Below are positions 1 to 9,508 of a stretch of 64,000 nucleotides of DNA, piece by piece (position 1 is the first letter of the stretch; every line of letters begins with the position of its first letter). The DNA comes from Saccharofermentans sp. (lineage in GTDB: Bacteria > Bacillota > Clostridia > Saccharofermentanales > Saccharofermentanaceae). The DNA lies in contig JAILNR010000009.1 in NCBI GenBank assembly GCA_024691325.1, positions 62,001 to 126,000 on the forward strand, read 5' to 3'. The position numbers and the translations under genes are program-made. Under the pieces are notes generated by a model that made no database searches, had not been told where the DNA came from, and worked only from the letters and a program-made list of their open reading frames with translations.

Positions 1-2
1 AG

Positions 3-416
3 GTCGGGGAACTCGACTGTGGCCGTATGTTTGTAGCTTTGGCAATACTCGTATTTGCCTTCACGACTATACTCGGCTGGTCCCAGTACGGTTCTAAGGC
101 CATCGAGTATCTATCAGGCAGATTTGCCCCAGTAGCAATCAGGATTTACAAGGTTTTCTTCGTTATCCTTATTGTGTCGGGTTCGATAATGACATCTTCG
201 ATAGCATGGGATATCTCTGATACCTTCAACGGAATGATGATGATACCTAACCTTATCGGTGTTCTTTCAATGAGTCCGCTCGTTATGAAGATAACAAATA
301 ACTATATAGCACGTCGAATCAAGGGTGATAAGAGCGTGAAGCCTATTCTTTCCTATGATCCCAGGATAGAGGAAGAGAATGCGAAGGCTCTTGCCGAGGA
401 TCCCTATCTCGACTAA
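3..416 (+). CDS. Sodium:alanine symporter family protein (AGCS), C-terminal part
   Basis: Integral membrane carrier that would import alanine or glycine with Na+. The frame is open from the first bases of the window, so the gene starts upstream and only about 137 C-terminal residues are present. Visible are the family motif around FAFTTILGWSQYG, a following YLSG, two or more hydrophobic segments (VFFVILIVSGSI; MMMIPNLIGVLSMSPLV) and a charged cytoplasmic tail ending EDPYLD. The internal ATG at 27 sits inside a transmembrane segment and has no ribosome site, so it is not the start. Family assignment rests on the C-terminal motif only; the substrate is inferred from the family. Confidence 0.85.
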   Translation, partial: VGELDCGRMFVALAILVFAFTTILGWSQYGSKAIEYLSGRFAPVAIRIYKVFFVILIVSGSIMTSSIAWDISDTFNGMMMIPNLIGVLSMSPLVMKITNNYIARRIKGDKSVKPILSYDPRIEEENAKALAEDPYLD

Positions 417-433
417 GACTGGAGGAATAAACA

Positions 434-1234
434 GTGCCTTTATTTGAAGTATCATACATCGCAGCATTTACGATAATACTGTCCTTTATATTCGGGACTG
501 TTCTTGCAAGCTTCATTACCTGTACTGCAGGCAGAATCCTTGCCGGAATGGACTGGATCAACGAGCATTCACACTGCGACACATGCGGACATCAGCTCGG
601 TGTATTTGATCTTTTTCCGATCTTCTCTTATGTGCTTCTTAAAGGTAAGTGCCGTTACTGCGGAGCGAAGGTTCCGATAAGATGCCTTTTGTCTGAGGTC
701 CTCCTCGGAATCGTTTTTGTTATCGTAGTAATACTGCACGGTTCCATCGATGCCGTTATGGCAAGAAATCTTCTTCTTGCGATGCTTATGATGGGCATCT
801 CATTTTGTGAGATCGACGGTAAGATCATCCACGAAGGTTTCATAACAGCAATGCTCGCCATTTGGATCGGTGCATTGCCTTTTGTTCCTGATCTTAAGCT
901 TTATATTGCGGATAAGGTAATAGCATGCACCCTGATATGCGGCTTTTTCATGACAATATCTTATGTCCGCAAGTCCAAGGGTAAAGAGGGCTTAAAGCCT
1001 GAACTTATTAAACTTATGGCGGTTTATCTTCTTTACACCGGCCTTTATGCAGGTATAGCTTTCCTTGCAGTAGGATTTCTCTTGCACAGCCTGGTTAAGC
1101 CCTTCAAAAAGACAATCGTACCCGCATTGTCAGTCAGTTGTCTCGCCTTTATGTGCTGCATGACAGACCGTATGGACACAACTGCTCTTTACGGGTATAT
1201 TACGGCTCTTGCCGATTACATAAAAGTATTTTAA
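434..1234 (+). CDS. Prepilin-peptidase-like (A24 family) membrane protein, second catalytic Asp missing
   Basis: 266 residues, GTG start behind GGAGG. The A24 N-terminal domain is recognisable: two CxxC pairs (C48/C51 and C73/C76) that normally bind zinc, then a multi-pass membrane region. The first aspartate region is kept in altered form (C-E-I-D-G-K-I-I-H-E, D128; usual family form has a second acid and an IPD). The usual GxGD-(V/I)-K-L-M-A signature reads K-P-E-L-I-K-L-M-A near residue 191, so the second catalytic Asp is Leu. Cleavage activity is therefore doubtful; it may be a pseudoenzyme or a diverged member. No pilin or secretion genes lie nearby. Seventeen bases after the symporter gene, so probably co-transcribed. 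Confidence 0.7.
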   Translation: MPLFEVSYIAAFTIILSFIFGTVLASFITCTAGRILAGMDWINEHSHCDTCGHQLGVFDLFPIFSYVLLKGKCRYCGAKVPIRCLLSEVLLGIVFVIVVILHGSIDAVMARNLLLAMLMMGISFCEIDGKIIHEGFITAMLAIWIGALPFVPDLKLYIADKVIACTLICGFFMTISYVRKSKGKEGLKPELIKLMAVYLLYTGLYAGIAFLAVGFLLHSLVKPFKKTIVPALSVSCLAFMCCMTDRMDTTALYGYITALADYIKVF

Positions 1235-1248
1235 AGAGGTATTTATTA

Positions 1249-2868
1249 ATGGCTTTGACTGATGTCGAACAAATCAAAAGACGACGTACATTTGCGATAA
1301 TATCGCACCCTGACGCAGGTAAGACAACCATGACCGAGAAGCTCCTTTTGTACGGAGGCGCTATCCATCTTGCAGGCTCCGTAAAAGCTCGAAAAGCAGC
1401 ACGTCATGCTACATCAGACTGGATGGAAATTGAGAAGCAAAGAGGTATCTCTGTTACTTCATCCGTTATGCAGTTCGAGTATGACGGCTACTGCATCAAT
1501 ATCCTTGATACTCCCGGTCACCAGGACTTCTCGGAGGATACATACCGTACACTATGTGCTGCCGATGCCGCAGTAATGCTTCTCGACGGCGCGAAGGGTG
1601 TCGAGGCTCAGACTATCAAGTTGTTTGAGGTCTGCCGTAAAAGAGGCATACCGATCTTTACATTTATCAACAAGATGGACCGTGCGGCCAAGAACCCGTT
1701 CGATCTCATTGATGAACTTGAGAAAGTACTCGGTATCAGATCTACACCTGTTAACTGGCCTATCGGAACAGACGGTGACTTTGAAGGTGTGTACGAGAGA
1801 GCAACCGGTGAAGTTCTGCTCTATGATGCGGGCAACCGTGACCACGGTGCTTCAATGGTAACCACATCATCTTCCGGTATCGATGATCCTTCTTTGAAGG
1901 AGCATATGACAGCGGCACATTATGAGCAGTTGAGAAACGATATCGAACTTCTTGATATGGCCGGTGATGAGTTCGATCTTGAAAGAGTTCTTGCAGGACA
2001 ATTGACACCTGTATTCTTCGGATCTGCTATCACCAACTTCGGTGTTGAGACATTCCTCAAGCACTTCCTTGAAATAGCACCTATGCCGCAGCCTCATCAT
2101 GTTTCTGATGATCTGGGTGATGTTGATCCTACGGATTCCATGTTCTCCGGATTTGTATTTAAGATCCAGGCTAACATGGATCCTAATCACAGAGACCGTA
2201 TGGCATTCCTTAGGATATGCTCCGGTAAGTATGAGAAGAATATGACTGTTAACCACTTAAGACTGGGCAAGAAGATAACTCTTGCGCAGCCTCAGCAGTT
2301 CATGGCTCAGGACAGAAATATCGTAGAAGATGCTTATGCAGGTGATATCATCGGTATCTTTGATCCCGGTCACTTCAGGATAGGCGACACTCTGATATCA
2401 ACTAACAGGAAGTTCGAATTTGATCCGATCCCTGTGTTCGCTCCCGAGAATTTCGCGAAGGTTTTCCCTAAGGATTCCATGAAGAGAAAGCAGTTCCTTA
2501 AGGGTATCGAGCAGCTCTCGGAGGAAGGCGCGGTTCAGCTTTACAAGCAGCCTGATATCGGTACCGAGACCTTCGTAATGGGTGTTGTTGGTATCCTTCA
2601 GCTCGATGTCCTTGAGTACCGTCTTAAGACCGAATACGGTGTTGATATCGTAAGACAGCCTTTGTCTTACAACCTGGCAAGATGGGTGAAATCCGATGCG
2701 GAAGAGCCTCTTGACCATCACGATATTATTCTGACTTCAACATCCATGATCGTGCTTGACAGGGATAATGAACCTGTAGTTCTGTTCGAGTCTGAATGGG
2801 CTATTGACTGGGTAATCCAGCATAATGAGAGTAAGAAACTTCGATTCGAGAATATTCATTCGAAGTAA
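1249..2868 (+). CDS. prfC: Peptide chain release factor 3 (RF3)
   Basis: 539 residues, close to the usual size of about 530. Translational GTPase that removes RF1/RF2 from the ribosome after peptide release. G1 loop SHPDAGKTT begins at residue 19, the switch region GISVTSSVM and G3 DTPGHQD (from 87) follow, G4 NKMD is at 141-144; EF-G-like domain 2 and the RF3 C-terminal domain (QFLKGIEQLSEEGAVQ, then GILQLDVLEYRLKTEYGV) complete it. The frame is open further upstream, but the ATG at 1249 follows AAAGAGG at good spacing and the protein then starts at the usual place; earlier starts would overlap the preceding gene. Confidence 0.97.
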   Translation: MALTDVEQIKRRRTFAIISHPDAGKTTMTEKLLLYGGAIHLAGSVKARKAARHATSDWMEIEKQRGISVTSSVMQFEYDGYCINILDTPGHQDFSEDTYRTLCAADAAVMLLDGAKGVEAQTIKLFEVCRKRGIPIFTFINKMDRAAKNPFDLIDELEKVLGIRSTPVNWPIGTDGDFEGVYERATGEVLLYDAGNRDHGASMVTTSSSGIDDPSLKEHMTAAHYEQLRNDIELLDMAGDEFDLERVLAGQLTPVFFGSAITNFGVETFLKHFLEIAPMPQPHHVSDDLGDVDPTDSMFSGFVFKIQANMDPNHRDRMAFLRICSGKYEKNMTVNHLRLGKKITLAQPQQFMAQDRNIVEDAYAGDIIGIFDPGHFRIGDTLISTNRKFEFDPIPVFAPENFAKVFPKDSMKRKQFLKGIEQLSEEGAVQLYKQPDIGTETFVMGVVGILQLDVLEYRLKTEYGVDIVRQPLSYNLARWVKSDAEEPLDHHDIILTSTSMIVLDRDNEPVVLFESEWAIDWVIQHNESKKLRFENIHSK

Positions 2869-2902
2869 CTTGTTAACATAAGACAAAACGGAGGAATTTA
2901 AT

Positions 2903-4474
2903 ATGCAGCGCGGAGGCGGAGTACTATTACACATTTCATCACTGCCCGGACCTTTTGGTATCGGTGTATTGGGCGAAGAGGCCGTAGCTTTTGCCAAGCA
3001 GCTTAAAAGCCAGGGCATGAAGTACTGGCAGGTATTGCCTTTGTCCTATCCCGGTGTCGGAGATTCTCCCTACCAGAGTTTCTCGGCTTTTGCGGGAAAC
3101 TGGCTTTTCATAGATCCCAGAAGACTTATGAAGAGAGGCCTTCTCAATGCGGATGATGTCGTTAAGGCAGAGTTCAACGAGAACAAGTGGAGAGTAAACT
3201 ATGACTTCTTGAGGATCGACCGTGAGCAGCTCCTTCGAAAAGCTTATGCCAACGCAGACAAGAAGCTTCTTGCGCAGGTGGATGAATTCCTTAAGACAAA
3301 CAAGTGGGCTGATGATGTTGCCATGTATCAGGCTGCCAAGGATAAGTTCTATCAGAGAGCCTGGTGGCAGTGGGATGATCAGGACCTTATCGATTACAAG
3401 CCCGAGGCTGTTGCCAAGTTAAGAAAGGAAGACAACTACCGTTTCCACGGATTTGTCCAGTACCTGTTCATTGAAGAGTGGACAGAGATAAGAAGACAGA
3501 TCAATGAGTGCGGAATCAAGATAATCGGTGATATGCCGATGTATGTATCCGGTGATTCGGCTGATGTATGGGCAGGAAGAGAACTGTTCAAGATGGCAAC
3601 CGAGGCACAGAAGAAAGAGGTCCGTAAGGAGTGGATAAAGGAAAATCCCGATAAGGATCCCGACAAGGATTATGAGGATATCGTATTTGCCTGCGGTGCT
3701 GGCGTTCCTCCGGACTATTTCTCTGAGGACGGACAGCTCTGGGGCAACCCCATCTATGACTGGAAGAAGCATAAGGCAACCGGTTATGCATGGTGGATGG
3801 AAAGATTAAACGAGAACTTTAAGCTCTACGATATCTTAAGAATCGATCACTTCAGAGCTTTCTCATCTTACTGGGAGGTTCCTGCCGGCGCCAAGACTGC
3901 CAAGACAGGTAAGTGGGTTGACGGACCTAAGATGGACTTCTTCAAGGTGTTTGATAAGACATTCGGTGACAGGTCAAGACTTATTGCCGAAGACTTAGGT
4001 GAGATAACCCCCGATCTCGGAGAGTTCCTCGACGAGGTTAAGCTTCCGCGAATGAAGATCATGCAGTTCGCATTTAATCCGAATGATAACAGTTCATATC
4101 TGCCTCATAACTATGAGCCTAACTGTGTAGCATACACAGGAACACATGATAACAACACTTTGCTGGGCTGGCTTTGGGAAGCTAATGAGAACGAGCGCAA
4201 TGAATGCCTTAAGTATTGTAACTTTGAGGGCAGTAACTGGGGTGACGGCGGAGTAAAATCCAAGTCCTGCCGTGCGATCATCAGGACATTGTGGATGAGC
4301 GGTGCCAATACTGTAATTATCCCTCTTCAGGATATGCTCGGATACGGCGGCGACACCAGAATGAATATACCGGGTACCGCTAACGGCAACTGGGTGGTAA
4401 GATTCTCAAAAGAGGACCTCGAATCAATCGATAACGATTGGTACAGGGAACTTAACAGACTTTACAGAAGGTAA
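2903..4474 (+). CDS. malQ: 4-alpha-glucanotransferase (amylomaltase, GH77)
   Basis: 523 residues, normal for bacterial GH77. Cytosolic disproportionating enzyme that transfers alpha-1,4-glucan chains between maltodextrins and frees glucose. N-terminal GGGVLLHISSLPGPFGIG and SPYQSFSAFAGN are typical; the catalytic nucleophile is in RIDHFRAF (D315), the acid/base Glu in IAEDLGE (E363), and the stabilising Asp in YTGTHDNNT. ATG follows GGAGG. The glycerol kinase gene starts 5 bases after the stop, so the two are likely one transcript serving glycogen or maltodextrin and glycerol use. Confidence 0.97.
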   Translation: MQRGGGVLLHISSLPGPFGIGVLGEEAVAFAKQLKSQGMKYWQVLPLSYPGVGDSPYQSFSAFAGNWLFIDPRRLMKRGLLNADDVVKAEFNENKWRVNYDFLRIDREQLLRKAYANADKKLLAQVDEFLKTNKWADDVAMYQAAKDKFYQRAWWQWDDQDLIDYKPEAVAKLRKEDNYRFHGFVQYLFIEEWTEIRRQINECGIKIIGDMPMYVSGDSADVWAGRELFKMATEAQKKEVRKEWIKENPDKDPDKDYEDIVFACGAGVPPDYFSEDGQLWGNPIYDWKKHKATGYAWWMERLNENFKLYDILRIDHFRAFSSYWEVPAGAKTAKTGKWVDGPKMDFFKVFDKTFGDRSRLIAEDLGEITPDLGEFLDEVKLPRMKIMQFAFNPNDNSSYLPHNYEPNCVAYTGTHDNNTLLGWLWEANENERNECLKYCNFEGSNWGDGGVKSKSCRAIIRTLWMSGANTVIIPLQDMLGYGGDTRMNIPGTANGNWVVRFSKEDLESIDNDWYRELNRLYRR

Positions 4475-4479
4475 TCAAA

Positions 4480-6030
4480 TTGGACGAGTACATACTTGCT
4501 GTTGATCAGGGAACGACTTCGACCAAGGCTTTTGCTTTGGGCAAGGACGGGACGCTTATAAAGTCCCATCCTGTTGCCATCACGCAGCATTATCCGGCTC
4601 CGGGCTATGTGGAACACGATGCTACCGAGATATATGTATCCGTCCTTAAGTCGATAGCCGATATTCTTATATGGAATCCCGTCATAAAGATCGACGGACT
4701 TGCGATCACCAACCAAAGAGAGACCACCATTGCATTCAACAAGGATACAGGTGTCCCTTACTGTAATGCGATCGTATGGCAGTGCAGAAGGACTGCTGAC
4801 ATCTGCAGAAGAGATGAGTTCGTGAAGGTCGAATCCGAGATATCCCGCACCACGGGATTAAAGCTCGATCCGTACTTCTCGGCCACCAAGATGAGGTGGA
4901 TACTCGAGAATGCTCCCGGTACATCAAAGGCGGCTTTATCAGGTGAGTTAAGATTCGGAACCGTAGACGGATATCTGGTCTATATGCTCACCGGAAGAAA
5001 GAACTTTTATACCGATTACTCGAACTGCTCGAGAACGATGCTGTTTGATATAAATAAGCTCGAGTATTCCGAGAAGCTTCTTTCTTTGTTTGATATACCC
5101 CGTAAAACCCTCGCGGATCCCAAGCCCTCGTGTTTTGATTACGGGCAGATCAATCTTGATCCCGCGGAATTATCGAAGCTCGGATTAAGTGATGATGAGA
5201 TAAATGCTTTAAAGAATCTTAACGGCATTCATATCAATGCGGTTGCCGGAGATCAGGCTGCTGCATTGTTCGGACAGACTTGTTTTGATAAGGGAACTGC
5301 CAAGACCACTTACGGTACAGGCTGCTTTACTCTTATGAATATAGGGCAGGAGCCTCAATTCTCTGATAACGGGCTTTTAACTTCTGCAGCGTGGTCTATT
5401 GACGGCAAAACTACATATGCACTCGAGGGAAGTGTTTTCCAGGGCGGCTCGGTAGTAAGCTGGCTTAAGGACGGGCTCGGAATAATTGAAGATCCTTCAG
5501 AGTGTGATGAAATCTGCAGATCAATTCCCGATAACGGAGGTGTCTATCTTGTTCCGGCTTTCTCCGGACTCGGTGCTCCTTACTGGGATCCTGATCTTCG
5601 GGGAACCATAACCGGTCTTACAGGAGGCACCGGCAGGGCTCATATTATCAGGGCTTCAATTGAATCAATTGCATATCAGGTAACCGAATTGGTCGATCTT
5701 ATGATGAGGGACACAGGTATCACATCTACTCATATGAAGGTTGACGGAGGAGTCTGTGCATGTGAATTCCTGATGCAGCTTCAGGCAGACCTTCTCGGTA
5801 TTACCATCACGAGAGCAAGATCGGATGAGATGACGGCAACAGGTGTCGGCATGATGGCCGGACTTACATCAGGTTTCTTCAGTTCCATGGAAGAAATCTC
5901 ATCCCTTTATAAATCACGCCGTGTTTATACTCCTGAGGCTTCAGCTAATGAGGCTAACAGACTTATAAGCGAATACAGAAAAGCTGTAAGAGCTTCAATG
6001 GTTGTAGCAGGAAGGAAGACTGAAGAATGA
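4480..6030 (+). CDS. glpK: Glycerol kinase
   Basis: 516 residues, FGGY family. Phosphorylates glycerol to sn-glycerol 3-phosphate with ATP in the cytosol. The phosphate-binding start YILAVDQGTTSTKAFAL, the substrate motif AITNQRETTIAF with IVWQCRRT, the second FGGY region (SGLGAPYWDPDLRGTITGLTGGT) and the ATP motif MKVDGGVCAC are all present. The start is TTG, with GAAGG lying in the end of malQ; it gives the standard family N-terminus. The sequence is somewhat diverged from typical GlpK in its middle part, so another polyol cannot be fully excluded. No glpF or glpD lies next to it; the next gene overlaps by 4 bases (ATGA). Confidence 0.9.
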   Translation: MDEYILAVDQGTTSTKAFALGKDGTLIKSHPVAITQHYPAPGYVEHDATEIYVSVLKSIADILIWNPVIKIDGLAITNQRETTIAFNKDTGVPYCNAIVWQCRRTADICRRDEFVKVESEISRTTGLKLDPYFSATKMRWILENAPGTSKAALSGELRFGTVDGYLVYMLTGRKNFYTDYSNCSRTMLFDINKLEYSEKLLSLFDIPRKTLADPKPSCFDYGQINLDPAELSKLGLSDDEINALKNLNGIHINAVAGDQAAALFGQTCFDKGTAKTTYGTGCFTLMNIGQEPQFSDNGLLTSAAWSIDGKTTYALEGSVFQGGSVVSWLKDGLGIIEDPSECDEICRSIPDNGGVYLVPAFSGLGAPYWDPDLRGTITGLTGGTGRAHIIRASIESIAYQVTELVDLMMRDTGITSTHMKVDGGVCACEFLMQLQADLLGITITRARSDEMTATGVGMMAGLTSGFFSSMEEISSLYKSRRVYTPEASANEANRLISEYRKAVRASMVVAGRKTEE

Positions 6031-6959
6031 GTCAGCTTTATATAGTCTTCTTCGAGATGGCGGTCGTTCTTGCGATAGGCGTTGTCCTCGGCAAGAAAAA
6101 GGTAGTGGATGACAGGGGACGCAAGGTCCTTAATGACCTTCTTCTGAAGGCGGTTCTTCCTTTTACGATACTGTCATCAAGCCAGTACACATATTCTGTC
6201 GATATGCTCCGTTCAATAGGTGCAGTAGCTGCCGGTGCGGGCATTTATTATTTCCTTACTCTGCTTACTCTTCGTCTTATCGTTTGGAGAACGAAGATAC
6301 AGGACAGCGAGAAGAGAGTATTTATAACGACTTCTGTTTTTGCAAATACAGGATTTGTAGGCATGCCCCTTATGTATTCCCTGTTTGGAGATGCCGGTCT
6401 TCTGCTTGCTGCCATCTATAATCTTGTTTACAACGTCTTCTTCTATACATACGGTGTTCACCTTCTGTCGGGCAAAAAGCCGTCTGTTATGGAGTATGTT
6501 AACCCCGTGTCGGTATCTTCCGTCGCGGCAATAATACTCTTTGTAATCCCCTGGAGAGCGCCGGCATATTTTGTAGATGCTATAGACCTTGTGGGAGACA
6601 TGACGTTCCCGCTGTCGATGATAATCATGGGCTCGACACTTGCAACTATTGATATTAAGAAACTGTTCTCGGATGCAAAGTCTTATATTGTCTGTTTCCT
6701 CAGAATGGTTCTTTTCCCTTTGTTGATGACCTTGATTATTGTTGTGACCAGAAGATTCACCACAATGCTTCCTGCCACTATGATTACTTTGATAATAATG
6801 ACCGCGTTGCCTTCAGGAGCGATGAGTGTTATCTATTCCGAGCGTTACGATTGTGCTCCTAAGTTTGCGGCAAGGACCGTTACTCTTTCCATGGTTTTTA
6901 TGGTAATTACTTTGCCTCTTGTCATTGCGGTTTGCATCGGATGGTTCCTTGCGGTATAA
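6027..6959 (+). CDS. AEC (auxin efflux carrier) family transporter
   Basis: 310 residues, strongly hydrophobic, about ten membrane segments arranged as two halves, as in the AEC/bile-acid-sodium-symporter fold. Typical family features are the N-terminal KKVVDDRGRKVLNDLLLKAVLPFTI, the central FANTGFVGMPLMYSLFG and the later GDMTFPLSMIIMGSTLA and TALPSGAMSVIYSERY. Members move malate, other organic acids or unknown anions; the substrate here cannot be told. It overlaps glpK by 4 bases (ATGA), so it is translated with it. Confidence 0.9.
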   Translation: MSQLYIVFFEMAVVLAIGVVLGKKKVVDDRGRKVLNDLLLKAVLPFTILSSSQYTYSVDMLRSIGAVAAGAGIYYFLTLLTLRLIVWRTKIQDSEKRVFITTSVFANTGFVGMPLMYSLFGDAGLLLAAIYNLVYNVFFYTYGVHLLSGKKPSVMEYVNPVSVSSVAAIILFVIPWRAPAYFVDAIDLVGDMTFPLSMIIMGSTLATIDIKKLFSDAKSYIVCFLRMVLFPLLMTLIIVVTRRFTTMLPATMITLIIMTALPSGAMSVIYSERYDCAPKFAARTVTLSMVFMVITLPLVIAVCIGWFLAV

Positions 6960-6968
6960 GAGGTACAA

Positions 6969-7700
6969 ATGGCTGAAGATATTTACATTAAAGAGGAATT
7001 GAAAAATGATGAGCTTCTTTTGCTGATGCATCAGATGCGTCAGGAGAAGACTTCGGAGAAGATGCTCGAGGTGCTTAAAAAGGCGGCCGCATCTTACTTC
7101 ATAGTGCCTGTCGATGTAACGGCTGAAGGGAAGTATGCTTTTCACGCCGTAGGGGATAAGAACGCAAGGCGCTTTGCTGTAGCGTATTCAGACACGGGTT
7201 CCTTCGTTACCCTTGAGAAAAACGAGAATCAGAAAGGCGTAAAGGCTTCTTTCGAGGATCTTATGGCGCTTGTACTTGAGTCCGATCTTAAGTTTGACGG
7301 CGTTATCATCAACCCGGGAGCATCTGAGGTCATCTTCGGCAAAGAACTTCTCGAGTCAATAAACAAGCCTATGAAGGCTGATCCCGTTGACATGAAGGTG
7401 GTTAAGCCGGCCGAATATCCGCCTGAGCTTTCACGCATGATAAAAGAGTTTTGCAAAGATGAACCCCGAATTGGTAAAGTATATGTTAATCTTTTAATGT
7501 CGTCCGATGAAAAGGATATGAGATGGCTCTTCGGAATAGATACCCGCGTTAAGGGGGAAGAGCAGGTTTATATCTTTGACACGTTCGTACGTTTTATAAG
7601 ACCGTATCTTCAGGGCGTCGAGCCTATTGTGGCAAGCACCGATGAGGATTATGTAAAGCAGGCAATAAAGGAGGGAAAGCTGTTTTATGAAGACACGTAG
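6969..7700 (+). CDS. SseB family protein
   Basis: 243 residues, soluble. The central part (FIVPVDV, then GVIINPGASEVIFGKELLE) matches the SseB N-terminal domain; the C-terminal half (VYVNLLMSSDEKDMRWLFGIDT) matches the SseB C-terminal domain. SseB was first linked to serine sensitivity in E. coli and its biochemical role is unknown. Starts at ATG behind AAGAGG, 9 bases after the AEC gene. The stop overlaps the next gene by 14 bases, suggesting coupled translation. Confidence 0.75.
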   Translation: MAEDIYIKEELKNDELLLLMHQMRQEKTSEKMLEVLKKAAASYFIVPVDVTAEGKYAFHAVGDKNARRFAVAYSDTGSFVTLEKNENQKGVKASFEDLMALVLESDLKFDGVIINPGASEVIFGKELLESINKPMKADPVDMKVVKPAEYPPELSRMIKEFCKDEPRIGKVYVNLLMSSDEKDMRWLFGIDTRVKGEEQVYIFDTFVRFIRPYLQGVEPIVASTDEDYVKQAIKEGKLFYEDT

Positions 7701-8442
7701 TGTAGAAGTAATGGCGGCACTTATCCTGATTTTCTTTGCCTTCATCCTTTTTATGATGTATCAGTACAGGCAGATAGATGTCGATCTGGGTAATCAAAGG
7801 ATAGAGAAGCGCCACGAGGATCTTGTTGCTTCCTTTGATGAGATCGACTATCACATCTACTGGATTGGAACTGTTCCCGAGCATCTTGAAGGTATCGCTG
7901 ATCATATGAGCGTTCTTTCCGTATCCGAGATAAATTCGAATACCATGCCTGTTTCCCAGGGCGTTAACGGTTTTACTGCCTACAACGAAGAGGGGCAGAT
8001 TATCGAGCATGTCGAGCAGAGGGACTATGCTTCAAATATGATGATAGTTATCAATACCACGGAAGACATTAGTGAAGACGCCTGGGGTGTCGTTCAGAAC
8101 TGTGCTGTCGTTAATCATGTTCCGGTCCTTCTTATCGGTCAGAAGAGTATCGACGCCTTCAGAGAGTATATGATCCTTGTTCATAAGGAATACACCGAGT
8201 ATTCCACGATGTTATTTAATGTATCGGTATTGGCAACTGATGATCCTATCGATGCACAGATTGTCCAGGGCGGCGGCTATGCTTACGCCAATGCTTTGCT
8301 TGAGTTCTTCAGGACATCCTTCAATGCGCCTGTCTATGTATATGTAACTCCGGGAGCAACTGAGACTACTGTGCAGGAAACACAGACGGAACCATGGGAT
8401 GCTGCTGAAACTGTTACCGCGGAGGAAGCCCTTGCCAATTGA
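7687..8442 (+). CDS. Membrane-anchored protein of unknown function
   Basis: 251 residues. Residues about 8-25 (VMAALILIFFAFILFMMY) form a single N-terminal membrane anchor; the rest is polar and predicted to face outside. The C-terminal 30 residues are a Thr/Glu-rich linker-like tail (ATETTVQETQTEPWDAAETV). No catalytic motif is recognised. The ATG overlaps the SseB-like gene by 14 bases and the stop overlaps the start of prfA, so it belongs to the same transcript. Function not known. Confidence 0.75.
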   Translation: MKTRSVEVMAALILIFFAFILFMMYQYRQIDVDLGNQRIEKRHEDLVASFDEIDYHIYWIGTVPEHLEGIADHMSVLSVSEINSNTMPVSQGVNGFTAYNEEGQIIEHVEQRDYASNMMIVINTTEDISEDAWGVVQNCAVVNHVPVLLIGQKSIDAFREYMILVHKEYTEYSTMLFNVSVLATDDPIDAQIVQGGGYAYANALLEFFRTSFNAPVYVYVTPGATETTVQETQTEPWDAAETVTAEEALAN

Positions 8443-9508
8443 TGAAACTAAAGCGGCATCGCTGATCCGCAGGTACAATGAGCTCATGGCTACTGTCTCG
8501 GATCCCACCGTTATTTCTGATCAGAACAGATATCTTAAACTTTCGAAGGAGTTGTCGAAGATAACGCCTCAGGCTGATGCCGCGAAGGACTACTTTAACG
8601 CGAAGGAAAGCATTGAGGAAGCTCTCGAACTCATGAAGGATTCGGATGAGGAGATAAAGAAGCTTGCCTCCGAGCAGCTTAATGAGAGTAAAAAGGACCT
8701 CGAGCAATACGAAGCCGTTCTTATTGAGCTTCTTGCAGACAAGGATCCCCGTGACGAGAGATCGGTAATCATCGAGATAAGAGCAGGTGCCGGCGGCGAG
8801 GAAGCAGCTCTTTGTGCCGCTACTTTATACCGCATGTATCAGGGCTATGCCTCACGAAAAGGCTTTGCCTTAAGCACGGTAGATTCAAGCGAGACTGAAC
8901 TTGGCGGCTTCAAGGAAATCGTATTTGAGATAAAAGGCGACGGAGCTTTCTCAAGATTCAAATTTGAAAGCGGAGTCCACAGGATACAGCGTGTCCCCAT
9001 TACCGAGTCAGGAGGAAGGATACATACTTCAACGGCAACCGTTGCTGTGCTTCCTGAAGCAGATGCCACCGATGTCGTAATCAATCCTGATGACCTTAAG
9101 ATAGACACTTACAGATCCTCGGGTGCCGGAGGACAGCATATCAACAAGACATCATCCGCCATAAGGATCACACATATCCCTACGGGAATTGTTGTCCAGT
9201 GTCAGGATGAAAGATCGCAGTTCGCAAATAAGGACAAGGCTATGGCAGTTCTTCAGAGCCGCCTTTGGGCTATGGCCAAAGCATCTGACAAGGATGCCGA
9301 AGACCAAAACAGGCGTGAACAGGTCGGAACCGGAGACAGGGCAGAGAGGATAAGGACCTATAATTATCACGACGGACGGGTAACGGATCACAGGATAGGT
9401 CTTACTTTATATAAGCTCGAGGATATACTCGACGGGGATCTTGATGAGATAATCAATGCACTTACTGTCGATCTTGCGACCAGAAAGGAACAGGAAAACA
9501 ATCAATGA
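8432..9508 (+). CDS. prfA: Peptide chain release factor 1 (RF1)
   Basis: 358 residues with the chosen start. Reads UAA and UAG and triggers peptide release. The catalytic GGQ motif is in SGAGGQHINKTSSA (about residue 231) and the codon-reading tripeptide region is RVPITESGGRIHTS (PIT where E. coli has PAT). An in-frame ATG lies upstream at 8399, but TTG at 8432 has GGAGGA five bases before it and gives a protein of family length; I therefore place the start there. It overlaps the end of the anchored-protein gene by 11 bases. No prmC methyltransferase gene follows, although GGQ methylation would be expected. Confidence 0.95.
   Translation: MPIDETKAASLIRRYNELMATVSDPTVISDQNRYLKLSKELSKITPQADAAKDYFNAKESIEEALELMKDSDEEIKKLASEQLNESKKDLEQYEAVLIELLADKDPRDERSVIIEIRAGAGGEEAALCAATLYRMYQGYASRKGFALSTVDSSETELGGFKEIVFEIKGDGAFSRFKFESGVHRIQRVPITESGGRIHTSTATVAVLPEADATDVVINPDDLKIDTYRSSGAGGQHINKTSSAIRITHIPTGIVVQCQDERSQFANKDKAMAVLQSRLWAMAKASDKDAEDQNRREQVGTGDRAERIRTYNYHDGRVTDHRIGLTLYKLEDILDGDLDEIINALTVDLATRKEQENNQ

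Noticed and set aside
1138..1248. Upstream ATG of prfC at 1138
   Set aside because: Lies inside the preceding gene and adds a sequence unlike RF3.
8399..8431. Upstream ATG of prfA at 8399
   Set aside because: Gives an N-terminal extension not found in RF1 and has no ribosome site; TTG at 8432 has GGAGGA at ideal spacing.
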